Position numbers and translations under genes: made by a program
The notes under the pieces: generated by a model
What the model was told of the DNA's origin: nothing
Database searches by the model: none
What the model saw: only the letters and a program-made list of their open reading frames with translations
Shown: positions 43,270 to 54,381 of the stretch, piece by piece
How the letters are laid out: each line of letters opens with the position of its first letter
Numbering within the stretch: the stretch's first letter is position 1
From: Hydromonas sp.
Lineage (GTDB): Bacteria > Pseudomonadota > Gammaproteobacteria > Burkholderiales > Burkholderiaceae
Assembly (NCBI GenBank): GCA_017495165.1
Contig: JAFEII010000009.1
Span: forward strand, 1-64,000
Direction of reading: 5' to 3'
Length of the DNA: 64,000 nucleotides

Positions 43270-44169
43270 ATGAGTGCTTACGCGGTTTCCCCTTATGCGC
43301 AGTCTTACAATCAGCTTTTGGTTGTCCCCAGTTTTGGCGACATTGACGCGTATGCGCGCGCCGTCAACGCCGTACCGATGCTCACGCCTGAGCAAGAATA
43401 CAGTTTGGCCGTTGCATACCGTGACGATCAAAACAACCTCAAAGCCGCGCACGCCTTGGTCATCTCGCATTTGCGCGTCGTCGTCTCAATCGCACGCAAA
43501 TACGCAGGTTATGGTTTGCCGCAAGCCGACTTGGTTCAAGAGGGCTCCATTGGTTTGATGAAAGCCGTTAAGCGATTTGACCCCAATCACGGTGTGCGCT
43601 TGGTGTCCTTTGCCATGCATTGGATTAAAGCTGAAATGCACGAATACATTATTCGCAATTGGCGCATGGTCAAAATCGCCACGACCAAAGCGCAGCGCAA
43701 ATTATTTTTTAACCTGCGCAGCATGAAGTCAGGCGAATTTATGTCGCAAAAAGAGATTCAAGATATTGCCACCGAGCTCAAAGTCAAGCCAGAAGAGGTT
43801 GTTGAAATGAATCTGCGCTTAACTGGGCGTGACATTGCAGTGGACGGCGGCATTGACGCCGATGATGATGCGCAAAGCATGGCGCCCATTGCCTACTTGA
43901 GCGATGAGACGCAAGAACCCACGCACGTATTGGCGCGGCGCGAGCGCGACCTCATGCAAACGCAAGGCATTTCTGACGCGCTCGACACATTGGATGAGCG
44001 CAGCCGCTATATTGTAGAGCAGCGCTGGCTGGCCAATGACGACGAGAAGTCACCCACGTTGCATGATTTGGCCGCACATTTTGGCGTATCCGCTGAGCGC
44101 ATCCGTCAAATCGAAGTGGCCGCACTCAAAAAAATGCGCACAACCTTGAGTGTCAACGATAGGCGCTAA
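43270..44169 (+). CDS. rpoH: RNA polymerase sigma factor RpoH (sigma-32)
   Basis: 299 residues from the ATG at 43270, with AGGAG 9 nt upstream; an in-frame ATG at 43210 lacks one. Region 1.2/2 includes LTPEQEYSLAVAYRDDQN, VISHLRVVVSIARKYAGYGLPQADLVQEGSIGLMKAVKRFDP and FAMHWIKAEMHEYIIRNWRMVKIATTKAQRKLFFNLR, the RpoH box. Region 4 has LDERSRYIVEQRWL and the helix-turn-helix LHDLAAHFGVSAERIRQIE. It directs heat-shock transcription. It stands alone with a terminator on each side. Confidence 0.97.
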   Translation: MSAYAVSPYAQSYNQLLVVPSFGDIDAYARAVNAVPMLTPEQEYSLAVAYRDDQNNLKAAHALVISHLRVVVSIARKYAGYGLPQADLVQEGSIGLMKAVKRFDPNHGVRLVSFAMHWIKAEMHEYIIRNWRMVKIATTKAQRKLFFNLRSMKSGEFMSQKEIQDIATELKVKPEEVVEMNLRLTGRDIAVDGGIDADDDAQSMAPIAYLSDETQEPTHVLARRERDLMQTQGISDALDTLDERSRYIVEQRWLANDDEKSPTLHDLAAHFGVSAERIRQIEVAALKKMRTTLSVNDRR

Positions 44170-44253
44170 TGAACGTGAACACTCGCGAACGTTAGCGAAT
44201 TTTGGCAAACATTAGCGAACATTTTTTCATGTGTTCAATGTGTTGAATGTGTT

Positions 44254-44277
44254 CAAACCACTCTAAAAGGTGGTTTG
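44254..44277 (+). terminator. Intrinsic terminator downstream of rpoH
   Basis: CAAACCAC and GTGGTTTG form an 8-bp stem around TCTAAAAG, followed by ATTTTTAAAG. Between rpoH and this hairpin lie short repeats (TTAGCGAA twice; TGTGTTCAA variants) with no coding potential. Confidence 0.7.
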
Positions 44278-44323
44278 ATTTTTAAAGCGTTACAGTCGAT
44301 TTATTATCCAGCAAGGAATCACC

Positions 44324-44563
44324 ATGAATCAGTGGCAACAAACCATCGAGGCAACAATTGAATCGATTACCCAGCAAGGGCCTTTAAAGGATTTAAAAGG
44401 CAATGCAAAGACCTTTTTGATTAGCGCCTTGCGCCAATTGGATGTGGTGACGCGAGAGGAGTTTGACGTGCAAGCAGCCATATTGTCACGCACGCGTGAG
44501 CGACTTGAGCAGCTTGAAGCAGTGGTTCGCGCACTTGAAGAGCAGCGCGACCGCGCAAAGTAA
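44324..44563 (+). CDS. ubiK: UbiK-family accessory factor (BMFP)
   Basis: 79 residues, entirely helical. The C-terminal half (TREEFDVQAAILSRTRERLEQLEAVVRALE) is the conserved coiled coil of the UbiK/YqiC family, which promotes aerobic ubiquinone biosynthesis and trimerises at the membrane. AAGGAATC precedes the ATG. Short length is normal for the family. Confidence 0.9.
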   Translation: MNQWQQTIEATIESITQQGPLKDLKGNAKTFLISALRQLDVVTREEFDVQAAILSRTRERLEQLEAVVRALEEQRDRAK

Positions 44564-44738
44564 CCCGCAATCCGCCGCAATTTAAATCGGCCGCACAGAC
44601 AGTGCGGCCGATTGTCGTTGGGTGAGCGCACGCGTGTAAACCGATCATGTAAAACCCACCAAGCGGCATTTTGTGTGGTTGGCGACACGTTTATTTGCTA
44701 TCCTTAGCCCTTTGTAAAACCGCAGCCCCAATCCAACC

Positions 44739-46172
44739 ATGACTGAACCCCAACGCATGCAAACCAAAAAACCTTCTCGCCCAGCAAAAAATGCGCACAA
44801 GCCAACGCGCACCAGCAAACCTACGCCAAAGTCTGCGCCAAAAGCTGTCACCGAACGCGTCGATTTGCGTGAGGTCAAAGTTTACAACCTGCTTGGCACA
44901 TCTCTGGCCTATCAAGTCTCAATGGCCGCGCACGTTGTGGCAGCGGTGCGCCAAGGTTACTCCATGCAATATGCGTTGGCGACGATTGAAATGGAAGATG
45001 TGGCGCGCGCCAATGTGCAGCGTCTTTGTTTTGATACCATGCGTCATTGGGGTTGCACCCATTTTTGGCTTACCCACTTTATTCCCAATGCGCCGACTAT
45101 TTGGGTTCAATCGCTGCTCAGTGTTGCATTAACGCAGTTGCGTTTAAACAACACCAGCGAATTTGCATTGGTTGATCAAACCGTTGCAGGCGCAGAAAAT
45201 TTTAAGCCGCATGCAAAAGGCATGGTCAATGCGATATTGCGTAAATTTCTGCGCGAACGTGCCGCGTGGGAAGCGCTGATTCATGATGATTTGGAGGCGC
45301 TTTATAATTACCCGCTGTGGTGGATTGAAAAAATCAAGTCCGAACACCCGCAAAAGTGGCAGGCCATTTTAGAAGTCGGCAACAGCCATCCGCCCATGAG
45401 TTTGCGCGTCAATTCGCGGCAAATCAGCGTGCCTGATTATATGGCGAAGTTGGCTGAACTCAACATGAGCGCGCAACCGCAGCCCGCACTGAGTCAAACA
45501 GGTTTGATTCTGGACACGCCTTGCCATGTTAGCGCACTGCCTTTGTTTCATGAAGGCGGCGTGTCTGTTCAAGACGTTGGCGCGCAGGCCGCGCTCGATT
45601 TGTTGGATTTATGCAACGGTTTGCGCGTGTTGGATGCCTGCGCAGCACCGGGTGGAAAAACCTGCCACATTTTGGAACAATACGATGTGGCGTTAACCGC
45701 ATTAGAAAAAGATGAGCAGCGTGCTCAGCGCATCAAAGAAAATTTAAAACGCCTCAAACTCAATGCAGACGTGATGGTGTGCGATGCCAATAACCCGCAT
45801 GTGTGGTGGGACGCCAAGCCTTATGATCGAATTTTGTTGGACGCGCCCTGCTCGGCAAGCGGCATCGTTCGACGCCATCCGGACATTCGCTGGCTCCGCA
45901 CACCTGCAGATTTAGAAACGTTAGCGCGCCAACAAATGCAACTGTTGCGTACAATGTGGAAAGTGCTGGCGGTGGGCGGGCGCGTGGTATATTGCACCTG
46001 CTCAATTTTTGAAGCAGAAGGCGACGCAGTCGTTGCGCAGTTTCTCAAAAATACCCCCAACGCACGCCTTGTGAGTCTGTCTCAAAATCAATTGTTGCCC
46101 ACCAATCAAGAAGGCTTGAATCATGATGGTTTTTATTACGCAGCATTGATTAAAACAGATGCAGCACTATGA
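44739..46172 (+). CDS. rsmB: 16S rRNA (cytosine-967-C5)-methyltransferase RsmB
   Basis: 477 residues. A basic, low-complexity N-terminal extension (about 45 residues, Lys/Pro/Thr-rich) is longer than usual. It is followed by the NusB-like RNA-binding domain (about 50-190) and the Rossmann methyltransferase domain. SAM binding is in LDACAAPGGKTCHILE, the catalytic cysteines in DAPCSASGIVRRHPDIRW and VYCTCSIFEAEGD. RsmB (Sun/Fmu) methylates C967 of 16S rRNA. It leads the DUF4390-ntrYX cluster, an order common in betaproteobacteria. Confidence 0.95.
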   Translation: MTEPQRMQTKKPSRPAKNAHKPTRTSKPTPKSAPKAVTERVDLREVKVYNLLGTSLAYQVSMAAHVVAAVRQGYSMQYALATIEMEDVARANVQRLCFDTMRHWGCTHFWLTHFIPNAPTIWVQSLLSVALTQLRLNNTSEFALVDQTVAGAENFKPHAKGMVNAILRKFLRERAAWEALIHDDLEALYNYPLWWIEKIKSEHPQKWQAILEVGNSHPPMSLRVNSRQISVPDYMAKLAELNMSAQPQPALSQTGLILDTPCHVSALPLFHEGGVSVQDVGAQAALDLLDLCNGLRVLDACAAPGGKTCHILEQYDVALTALEKDEQRAQRIKENLKRLKLNADVMVCDANNPHVWWDAKPYDRILLDAPCSASGIVRRHPDIRWLRTPADLETLARQQMQLLRTMWKVLAVGGRVVYCTCSIFEAEGDAVVAQFLKNTPNARLVSLSQNQLLPTNQEGLNHDGFYYAALIKTDAAL

Positions 46173-46202
46173 ACCAGTGACACTTTTAATGCATTTATAC
46201 CC

Positions 46203-46799
46203 ATGACGTCAACGCGCCTATCTCATCTAAAAACCGACCTCCGTGCAACACGTACACGGCTGGCGGTTTTTTTTGCGGCAGTTGTGTTGTTTTTTTGCAC
46301 CAGCGCACAGGCCGAAATTAAAATTCAATACGCAACATTGTCCAAGCAAAGCGACAGCGCCTACGCCCTCAATGCTGATTTCCGCATCATATTGCCCAGC
46401 CAGCTGCAAAATGCCGTCATGCATGGCACACCTTTGTTTTTTGTGATGGAGTACAGCATGGCGCGCCCCAGATGGTATTGGAGTGATGAAGACGTTGTCT
46501 CAGCTCGACGTGAATCTCGCGTGTCATACAACAGCCTGACGCAACAATATCGGGTTGTGATTGGGGCGGATCAATATCGATTTAATACCCTCAATGAAGC
46601 CGTTTTATACGCATCACGCGCCACGCAATGGCGCCTGATTCGCGCCAATCAATACGTGACAGGCGAGCAATATGATGCCAGCGTCCGCTTATACTTAAAC
46701 ACCAGTAAACTGCCACAAGCCTATCAACTCAACTCGTTAACGCAACAAGGCTGGGGCTTGAACTCAGGCTGGTATCGCTTTAATTTCACCCCGCGCTAA
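46203..46799 (+). CDS. DUF4390 exported protein
   Basis: 198 residues with an N-terminal signal (LAVFFAAVVLFFCTSAQA) ending at AQA-E. The mature part (YALNADFRIILPSQLQNAVMHGTPLFF, then EYSMARPRWYW, then YRVVIGADQYRFNTLNEAV, ending GWYRFNFTPR) identifies the DUF4390 family, which lies upstream of ntrY in many betaproteobacteria. Function is unknown; the linkage suggests an envelope role connected to NtrY sensing. Confidence 0.88.
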   Translation: MTSTRLSHLKTDLRATRTRLAVFFAAVVLFFCTSAQAEIKIQYATLSKQSDSAYALNADFRIILPSQLQNAVMHGTPLFFVMEYSMARPRWYWSDEDVVSARRESRVSYNSLTQQYRVVIGADQYRFNTLNEAVLYASRATQWRLIRANQYVTGEQYDASVRLYLNTSKLPQAYQLNSLTQQGWGLNSGWYRFNFTPR

Positions 46800-46833
46800 T
46801 GCCGCGAGCCTGCCATGAACTGCTGTCCACTCC

Positions 46834-49116
46834 ATGAATAAATACGCAAAAGCCTTTCTGATTGGCACGATGGTGTTTGGTGCTGCGCTTCTTGTCGGGC
46901 TGGCGCTGGCAACGCGCAGCAGTCAAGACTTTGAAAATCAATACAGCACCTTGCTCTATCTGAATGTTGGCGTGATTGTGGTGATGTTGCTCTTGATTGT
47001 CGCGCTGGGATTTTGGCTGGTTCAACGCTTTCGCCAGCGCGTTTTTGGCACGCGTTTGATGACGCGGTTTGCACTGTCTTTTGCCTTACTCGGCATTGTG
47101 CCCAGCATGTTGTTGTTTGCCGTGTCCACCACATTCGTCTCACGCACCATTGATTCATGGTTTCATTTAAAACTGGACTCGGCGTTGGAGGCCGCGATGT
47201 CGTTTGGCAGAGAACGTCTAGAAAATACCGGCGAGCGAACCAAAGAGCAGTTGCTTCAACTCGCGCAGCGCGAAAAAAACCTGCTTGACAAAAGCACCGC
47301 CGCCCAAGCCAAAAACTGGTTGGCTCAAAACCAGTGGCAAACAATCGCAGTGCTAGACGCATCTGGGCAATTGGTATGGCAAGTTCATGCAAACGGCGCA
47401 TCCTCAAGTTTACCCGACGGTTTGCCGGCCAATTTTGGCGCAGCCGCATCAGGCTGGTACGGGATTGAGGATGAGTCTGATGCCCCAGACGCGCAGGGCG
47501 AGCAAGGTGCGCCACAAAACGCGCTCTCGCCAACGGTTTCGCCCAAAATCCACGCCCTGCAAGCGTTTGGCCAAAATGGCCAACAAGGGTTTGTGTACGC
47601 TTCGCGTGTGATGGCCGCAGATTTTTCCGAGAAAACCGGCGCCATTCAATCAGGGCTTCGTGACTATCAAGCCACCGAAGCCACCCGCGAAGGGCTTAAA
47701 AAACTCTATCGCATTACGCTGGTCATTACCTTGCTGGTCACCTCGCTGGCAGCCTTGGCGGCGGCTTTTTTGATCGCCAATCGCATGATTCAACCCATTT
47801 TGTGGTTGGCTCAAGCCACACAGCTGGTGTCTGCAGGGCATTACGCCTTAGTCCCTCAACGTGTAAAAGGCTCGGATGAGTTGATACAATTGGTCGACTC
47901 ATTTGGCGACATGGCGCAACAGCTCAGCGTCACGCAAGCCTCGCTCAGTAGCAACAAAAGCCAACTGGAGTTTGCAAAAGCCTACTCAGAAGCCATTTTG
48001 CAAAATCTATCTGCGGGCGTTTTGGTGTTTGACCGCGCCATGCGACTGGAGTCGTTCAATGCCTATGCCAACCGCATGTTTCAAACCAATTTGGCGGCCT
48101 ATTTGGGCAGTGAGATTGGCGAGATTGCGCCATTTGCCGCATTTGAAGCCGAAGTGCAAACAGCCATTGAGCGCCACAGCGGCGACATGAGCAACTGGCG
48201 TGTGCAGCAAAGCGTTGAATTGCTGTCAAATGAGCAGTCCGGCGAATTGATTGCCTCAATTCAAGGCACCAGTTTTTCGGCCAACAATGAACGCATCAGC
48301 CATGTTTTGGTGCTCAATGACATTTCAGCGATTATCTCAGCGCAGCGCACGCTCGCTTGGGGCGAAGTGGCGCGGCGCTTGGCGCACGAAATCAAAAATC
48401 CGCTCACGCCAATTCAGCTTTCAGCTGAGCGTTTGCAAATGAAGCTCGCAGACAAACTTGAACCCGCAGACAAAGCCTTGCTCGAGCGCAGCACCGGCAC
48501 CATTGTGACCCAAGTCCAATCCCTGCTCAATATGGTCAATGCGTTTCGCGACTATGCGCGTGAGCCAGAAATCGCCTTTTCAATGGTTGACCTAAACGCG
48601 CTCATCCAAGACATTTTGGTCTTATACGAAAGCGGGCAAGGCACGCAATACAACATCAGCACGGACTTTGAAGAGCTGCCTTACCTACTCGCCGACCCAT
48701 TACAATTGCGCCAAGTGTTTCACAACTTGATTAAAAACGCGATTGAAGCATCGCCCGCCGATGTGTTGTGCGAGATTTCAATTCAAACCAAGCAAGTTGC
48801 ACTGCAGTCCGAAGGCTTAATCGACTCACGCGCCGTCCATGTCAGTGTTCGAGACAATGGCCACGGATTTGGGCCAAAAGTCATGGCGCGGATGTTTGAA
48901 CCGTACAACACCAACAAAGTCAACGGCACAGGTTTGGGTTTGCCTGTGATTAAAAAAATCATTGACGCGCATCATGCAAAAATCAGCGTTAAAAATCAAA
49001 CCGAAAATGGACCAACCAATCCAGGCATGGCCAAGATTTTAGGCGCACAAATTGATATACTCTTTATAAATGTGGCACCATCAAGCGCTCCCGCACACAA
49101 CGGGCAACTGATTTAA
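46834..49116 (+). CDS. ntrY: NtrY-family sensor histidine kinase
   Basis: 760 residues. Transmembrane helices lie near residues 8-28, 40-63, 82-106 and 290-312. A large periplasmic segment is between the third and fourth. A HAMP domain follows (about 315-370), then a PAS domain (about 385-490), then HisKA with phosphorylation site His518 (RRLAHEIKNPLTPIQLS), and HATPase_c with DNGHGFGPKVMARMFEPYNTN and GTGLGLPVIKKI. This is the standard NtrY layout for nitrogen or envelope/respiratory control. Its partner ntrX starts 16 bp downstream. Confidence 0.95.
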   Translation: MNKYAKAFLIGTMVFGAALLVGLALATRSSQDFENQYSTLLYLNVGVIVVMLLLIVALGFWLVQRFRQRVFGTRLMTRFALSFALLGIVPSMLLFAVSTTFVSRTIDSWFHLKLDSALEAAMSFGRERLENTGERTKEQLLQLAQREKNLLDKSTAAQAKNWLAQNQWQTIAVLDASGQLVWQVHANGASSSLPDGLPANFGAAASGWYGIEDESDAPDAQGEQGAPQNALSPTVSPKIHALQAFGQNGQQGFVYASRVMAADFSEKTGAIQSGLRDYQATEATREGLKKLYRITLVITLLVTSLAALAAAFLIANRMIQPILWLAQATQLVSAGHYALVPQRVKGSDELIQLVDSFGDMAQQLSVTQASLSSNKSQLEFAKAYSEAILQNLSAGVLVFDRAMRLESFNAYANRMFQTNLAAYLGSEIGEIAPFAAFEAEVQTAIERHSGDMSNWRVQQSVELLSNEQSGELIASIQGTSFSANNERISHVLVLNDISAIISAQRTLAWGEVARRLAHEIKNPLTPIQLSAERLQMKLADKLEPADKALLERSTGTIVTQVQSLLNMVNAFRDYAREPEIAFSMVDLNALIQDILVLYESGQGTQYNISTDFEELPYLLADPLQLRQVFHNLIKNAIEASPADVLCEISIQTKQVALQSEGLIDSRAVHVSVRDNGHGFGPKVMARMFEPYNTNKVNGTGLGLPVIKKIIDAHHAKISVKNQTENGPTNPGMAKILGAQIDILFINVAPSSAPAHNGQLI

Positions 49117-49132
49117 CCAAATAGGCAAGCTC

Positions 49133-49837
49133 ATGGCAAATATATTAGTCGTAGACGATGAAATGGGAATCCGCGAGTTACTCGCAGAGATTTTGTATGA
49201 CGAAGGTCATGTGGTCATGATCGCGGAAAACGCCGAACAGGCACGGCAAGCACGTAACAAGGCACGCCCAGACTTGGTCTTGCTCGATATTTGGATGCCC
49301 GACACCGACGGCATCACATTGCTCAAAGAATGGGCGTTAAGCGGTCAGCTCAACATGCCCGTCGTCATGATGAGCGGTCACGCCAGCATTGAAACGGCCG
49401 TCGAGGCCACCAGAATCGGTGCGCTTGATTTCTTAGAGAAGCCAATCACCCTGCAAAAACTCCTGCACACCGTCAAACAAGGCCTACTCAAATCAGCAGC
49501 CCCAAATATTCGGGACATTACCAGCCATCAGTCCGAAGCCAAAATCATTGCGCCAGACGTGCCACAGGACACCGCCACACCTGAAGCCCAAACCGATGTT
49601 GCGCCCGCCAGCTTCAAGGCGGCACTCTACACCCCAACGGCAGTAGACTTGACGCTCTCATTGCGCGAGGCACGCGACGCATTTGAGCGGATTTACTTCA
49701 ATTACCACTTAGAGCAAGAACACGCCAATATCACGCATGTCGCCGAAAAAACCGGCTTGGAGCGCACACATTTGTACCGAAAACTCAAGCAGCTCAATAT
49801 TCCAATCAACAAATCAAGCCGAGGCAATAAAACGTAA
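49133..49837 (+). CDS. ntrX: Short NtrX-type response regulator (receiver plus Fis helix-turn-helix, no AAA+ domain)
   Basis: 234 residues, about half the length of classical NtrX. The receiver domain (1 to about 125) has phospho-acceptor Asp52 (VLLDIWMPD), acidic pocket VDDEMGIRE, and MMSGHASIETAVEATRIGALDFLEKPI. After a linker of about 60 residues comes a Fis-type helix-turn-helix at the C-terminus (ITHVAEKTGLERTHLYRKLKQLNI). The sigma-54-interacting AAA+ ATPase domain with GAFTGA is absent, with no trace of it left in the linker. It therefore cannot open sigma-54 promoters and must act as a simple DNA-binding regulator. Confidence 0.9.
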   Translation: MANILVVDDEMGIRELLAEILYDEGHVVMIAENAEQARQARNKARPDLVLLDIWMPDTDGITLLKEWALSGQLNMPVVMMSGHASIETAVEATRIGALDFLEKPITLQKLLHTVKQGLLKSAAPNIRDITSHQSEAKIIAPDVPQDTATPEAQTDVAPASFKAALYTPTAVDLTLSLREARDAFERIYFNYHLEQEHANITHVAEKTGLERTHLYRKLKQLNIPINKSSRGNKT

Positions 49838-49862
49838 GTCTTTGTGTTTGTTGGCTTGCCAG

Positions 49863-49892
49863 CGGGCGCTCACGATTGAGGCGCCCGTTTTT
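49863..49892 (+). terminator. Intrinsic terminator downstream of ntrX
   Basis: CGGGCGC and GCGCCCG form a GC-rich stem around a loop of about 11 nt, ending in TTTTT. Confidence 0.8.
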
Positions 49893-49981
49893 AAGTACGA
49901 ACCAATGAGCAAATGAACAAATGAACAGCTAAAAACACCCACGCACGTCAACCATTAAAACCCCATCCTTAAGAAAAAACC

Positions 49982-50758
49982 ATGAATACTCTCACCATCG
50001 GCATCCTTACGCTCAACGAAGCCAAACGCATTCAAGCGTGCATCAACAGTGCTCAATTTGCCAATGAAGTCATTGTGTTTGACTCAGGCAGCCGCGACGA
50101 CACGGTTGCCATTGCGACTCAAGCAGGTGCAAAAGTTTACAGTAACCCCGATTGGCAAGGCTTTGCCGAGCAGCGCAATCGATTGTTGCAGCACGCCAGC
50201 GGCGACTATATTTTCTTTTTAGATGCAGATGAAGAAATTTCGCCCGCGCTCGCACAAGAAATATTGGCCATTGTGGCGCAAGGCGGGAATGCCATTGGCA
50301 AAATCTGCTGGGAACAGGTGGCCTTTGGTGTTCCGCTCACACACATGAAAAGCACGGGCGGCGTTGAGCGGCTATTTAAAAGAAGCACCATTGTGTCTTT
50401 TGAAGGCGTGGTGCATGAAGGCGCGGTGACTGAACCCGCCAATTTAAGCGTACACACGCTCACGCACAAATTAAAACATTACTCGCGCGACAGTGTTCAT
50501 GACAGCTTGTTGAAACTGGCGCAATATGCGCAACTTGGCGCGTTGAAACGCAAAAATTCTGGAAAAAAAGGCGGTATTGTTCGGGGGTTTTTCTCAGGTT
50601 TTGCGAGTTTTATTCGCCTGTATTTTTTTGGGCGTGGATTTTTGCATGGCTCGGCGGGATTCTTGTTTTCCTTGCTTGTCGCGCTCGAGTGCTTTTTTCG
50701 GTACGTTGAGTTGAAGTATGACTTTAATGATTTAAACAAGCCAAGTAAGCGCTCATAA
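49982..50758 (+). CDS. waaE: LPS-core glycosyltransferase family 2 (WaaE/KdtX-like)
   Basis: 258 residues. GT-A fold with the WaaE pattern: TIGILTLNEAKRIQACINSAQ, EVIVFDSGSRDDTVAIA, NPDWQGFAEQRNRLLQHASGDYIFFLDADEE (DxD-like acidic motif), GGVERLFKR, and KLKHYSRDSVHDSLLKLAQYA. It ends with a hydrophobic, probably membrane-associated segment (FLHGSAGFLFSLLVALECFFRY). This family adds a glucose to the first heptose of the LPS inner core. It converges with another glycosyltransferase gene 15 bp away. Confidence 0.85.
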   Translation: MNTLTIGILTLNEAKRIQACINSAQFANEVIVFDSGSRDDTVAIATQAGAKVYSNPDWQGFAEQRNRLLQHASGDYIFFLDADEEISPALAQEILAIVAQGGNAIGKICWEQVAFGVPLTHMKSTGGVERLFKRSTIVSFEGVVHEGAVTEPANLSVHTLTHKLKHYSRDSVHDSLLKLAQYAQLGALKRKNSGKKGGIVRGFFSGFASFIRLYFFGRGFLHGSAGFLFSLLVALECFFRYVELKYDFNDLNKPSKRS

Positions 50759-50773
50759 TGCAGCACCTGCTGC

Positions 50774-51631
50774 TTACTTTGTTCCCCACAAAAACTGGCT
50801 CATGCCAATAAAGCGGCCGACCATTCTTGCGCACAACCGTGGGTTGAGTGTTAAAAGCCTAAAGACAATCGCCATTGAGGCGGAAAACATTTTCTTTGTC
50901 TTTAAGCGTTTCGCTTGTTTTAGACCCTCGTATTTTTGGGTGATGCGTAGCTTCGATTGGGCATGATGAAAGCCGCGCCAATACTCTTGCTTAATGAGGT
51001 TTCCGCTTTTGACAGAGCCTCGAGACGCATGAAATACTTGAACCCAAGGCACAACAATGATGGCAAGCCGAGCGTTGAAATATTTTAAACACAGGTCATC
51101 ATCTTCGTAATACAAGAAAAAGCTTTCATCAAAGTAACCGTGCGGCTTGGTAACCGTCATGTTTAATAGCATCGCAGCGCCGGATGCGTAGCCGACACAG
51201 CAAAGCCCGTCCGCAACCCCGCCCTTAGAACGCCATGAATGCTTGACCCAACCGTAATTAAGGGTTGGCTTCCCGCGTGCGCCCATGAGTTGCGGAACGA
51301 GCATGGCGGCTTGTGGCTGCTGCTCGGCTTGCGTGAGCAGCAGTTCAAGCGATTGATGGCTGACTTCACAATCTGGATTGAGTAAGAGTGCAAAAGGTGT
51401 TGTGACCAGCGCCAGCGCGCGATTGTTGGCTGCGCCAAACCCTAGGTTGCTGGCAGACGCCTCAATGCGCGCCTGTGGCAAAAAAAGAGCTATCTGTGCA
51501 AGCGTATTGTCATGACTTCCATTGTCCACAATGATAACGTTTGAGGCGTTTTTCAGCCCTGCACTCAAACGCTCAATGCAATGGCCACTGTTGTAAGTCA
51601 CAACAATGACGGTCAAATTGTTAAGTTCCAT
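50774..51631 (-). CDS. Glycosyltransferase family 2 (rhamnosyltransferase-like)
   Basis: 285 residues from the ATG at 51629-51631; an upstream in-frame start at 51661 would add ten residues that do not fit the family. N-terminal motifs are [42 protein letters not shown] and [12 protein letters not shown], followed by [19 protein letters not shown], typical of WbbL/rhamnosyltransferase-like enzymes of O-antigen or capsule synthesis. The acceptor sugar cannot be told. No other polysaccharide genes are adjacent except the convergent waaE-like gene. Confidence 0.87.
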   Translation of the reverse strand: MELNNLTVIVVTYNSGHCIERLSAGLKNASNVIIVDNGSHDNTLAQIALFLPQARIEASASNLGFGAANNRALALVTTPFALLLNPDCEVSHQSLELLLTQAEQQPQAAMLVPQLMGARGKPTLNYGWVKHSWRSKGGVADGLCCVGYASGAAMLLNMTVTKPHGYFDESFFLYYEDDDLCLKYFNARLAIIVVPWVQVFHASRGSVKSGNLIKQEYWRGFHHAQSKLRITQKYEGLKQAKRLKTKKMFSASMAIVFRLLTLNPRLCARMVGRFIGMSQFLWGTK

Positions 51632-51785
51632 GATGTTTCGCTCAAAAAGTGACATGCACATGTCTGGTTACAAAAAAGTTAGGCCGAATTTTAGCACAGC
51701 GATTAGGCGCCAAGCCATAGCCAGATGCGTCACATCTGTTTATAATGCGCTTTTTATCCGTCAAACTTACCATTTAGGAAAAACC

Positions 51786-52619
51786 ATGAGCCAACTCGAA
51801 CAATTCATCAACGATGCGTGGGAACAACGCGCCGAATTCACACCCAAAAACGCCCCCGCCGATGTGCGCGCCGCTGTGGCCGACGTGATTGCCCAACTTG
51901 ATAACGGCAGCTTGCGCGTTGCCAACAAAATTGAAGGCACAACGGGCGAATGGCATGTCAACCAATGGGTCAAAAAAGCCGTGTTGCTGTCGTTTCGTTT
52001 AGAAGAAAATGCGGTCATGGGCGCGGGCGGTTTTACGCAGTTCTACGACAAAGTGCCGTCAAAATTTGCTGATTACACGGCAGATGATTTTGCCAATTGC
52101 GGCTTTCGCGTTGTGCCACCTGCGGTCGCGCGACGCGGCTCGTTTATCGGTAAAAACGTGGTGCTGATGCCATCGTATGTCAACATTGGCGCGTATGTTG
52201 ATGAAGGCGCGATGATTGACACATGGGCAACTGTTGGCTCGTGCGCCCAAATCGGTAAAAACGTGCATTTGTCAGGCGGCGTGGGGATTGGCGGCGTATT
52301 AGAGCCAATGCAAGCGAACCCAACCATCATTGGCGACAACTGCTTTATCGGCGCGCGCTCAGAAGTGGTTGAAGGCGTGATTGTTGAGGACAACTGCGTG
52401 ATTTCAATGGGTGTTTATATTGGCCAATCCACCAAAATTTTAGACCGCGAAACAGGCGAGATTACTTACGGGCGCATCCCAGCTGGCTCTGTGGTGGTCT
52501 CGGGCAACTTGCCGTCCAAAGACGGCACACACAGCTTGTATTGCGCCGTGATTGTCAAAAAAGTCGATGCGCAAACCCGCTCAAAAACCAGTATTAACGA
52601 ATTGTTGCGCGGGGTTTAA
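51786..52619 (+). CDS. dapD: 2,3,4,5-tetrahydropyridine-2,6-dicarboxylate N-succinyltransferase
   Basis: 277 residues from the ATG at 51786; the frame is open for another 60 codons upstream but homologues start with MSQLEQFI-type sequence. It makes N-succinyl-2-amino-6-oxopimelate for lysine and diaminopimelate synthesis. The left-handed beta-helix with hexapeptide repeats is evident from about residue 110 ([26 protein letters not shown], then [19 protein letters not shown], then [21 protein letters not shown]). The C-terminus is complete. It clusters with dapE. Confidence 0.97.
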   Translation: MSQLEQFINDAWEQRAEFTPKNAPADVRAAVADVIAQLDNGSLRVANKIEGTTGEWHVNQWVKKAVLLSFRLEENAVMGAGGFTQFYDKVPSKFADYTADDFANCGFRVVPPAVARRGSFIGKNVVLMPSYVNIGAYVDEGAMIDTWATVGSCAQIGKNVHLSGGVGIGGVLEPMQANPTIIGDNCFIGARSEVVEGVIVEDNCVISMGVYIGQSTKILDRETGEITYGRIPAGSVVVSGNLPSKDGTHSLYCAVIVKKVDAQTRSKTSINELLRGV

Positions 52620-52726
52620 GTAGCGCACAACCCGCAACGCACAATGTAGGGGTTTGATTCATCAAACCCTTTTTAGTCTAATCCATTGGTGGTTTGATGA
52701 ATCAAGCCACTGCGAGTGAAACCCTC

Positions 52727-54234
<1,508 letters not shown>

Positions 54235-54272
54235 AAATCCAGATGACTGCATGCGGCGCTCGTTCGCCTAAG

Positions 54273-54314
54273 CCCATAAAAAACGCTGATTTTGAAATCA
54301 GCGTTTTTTATGGG
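54273..54314. terminator. Long perfect bidirectional terminator between dapE and pth
   Basis: The left arm CCCATAAAAAACGCTGATTT (54273-54292) and the right arm (54295-54314) are perfectly complementary over 20 bp, separated by only 2 nt. A- and T-runs are inside the stem, serving both convergent genes. Confidence 0.92.
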
Positions 54315-54381
54315 TGACGGTAATCTGTCATTTGCAATCGGTCGTTTGTAATGCTTAATTTTTACGCTTAACTCTTACAGC

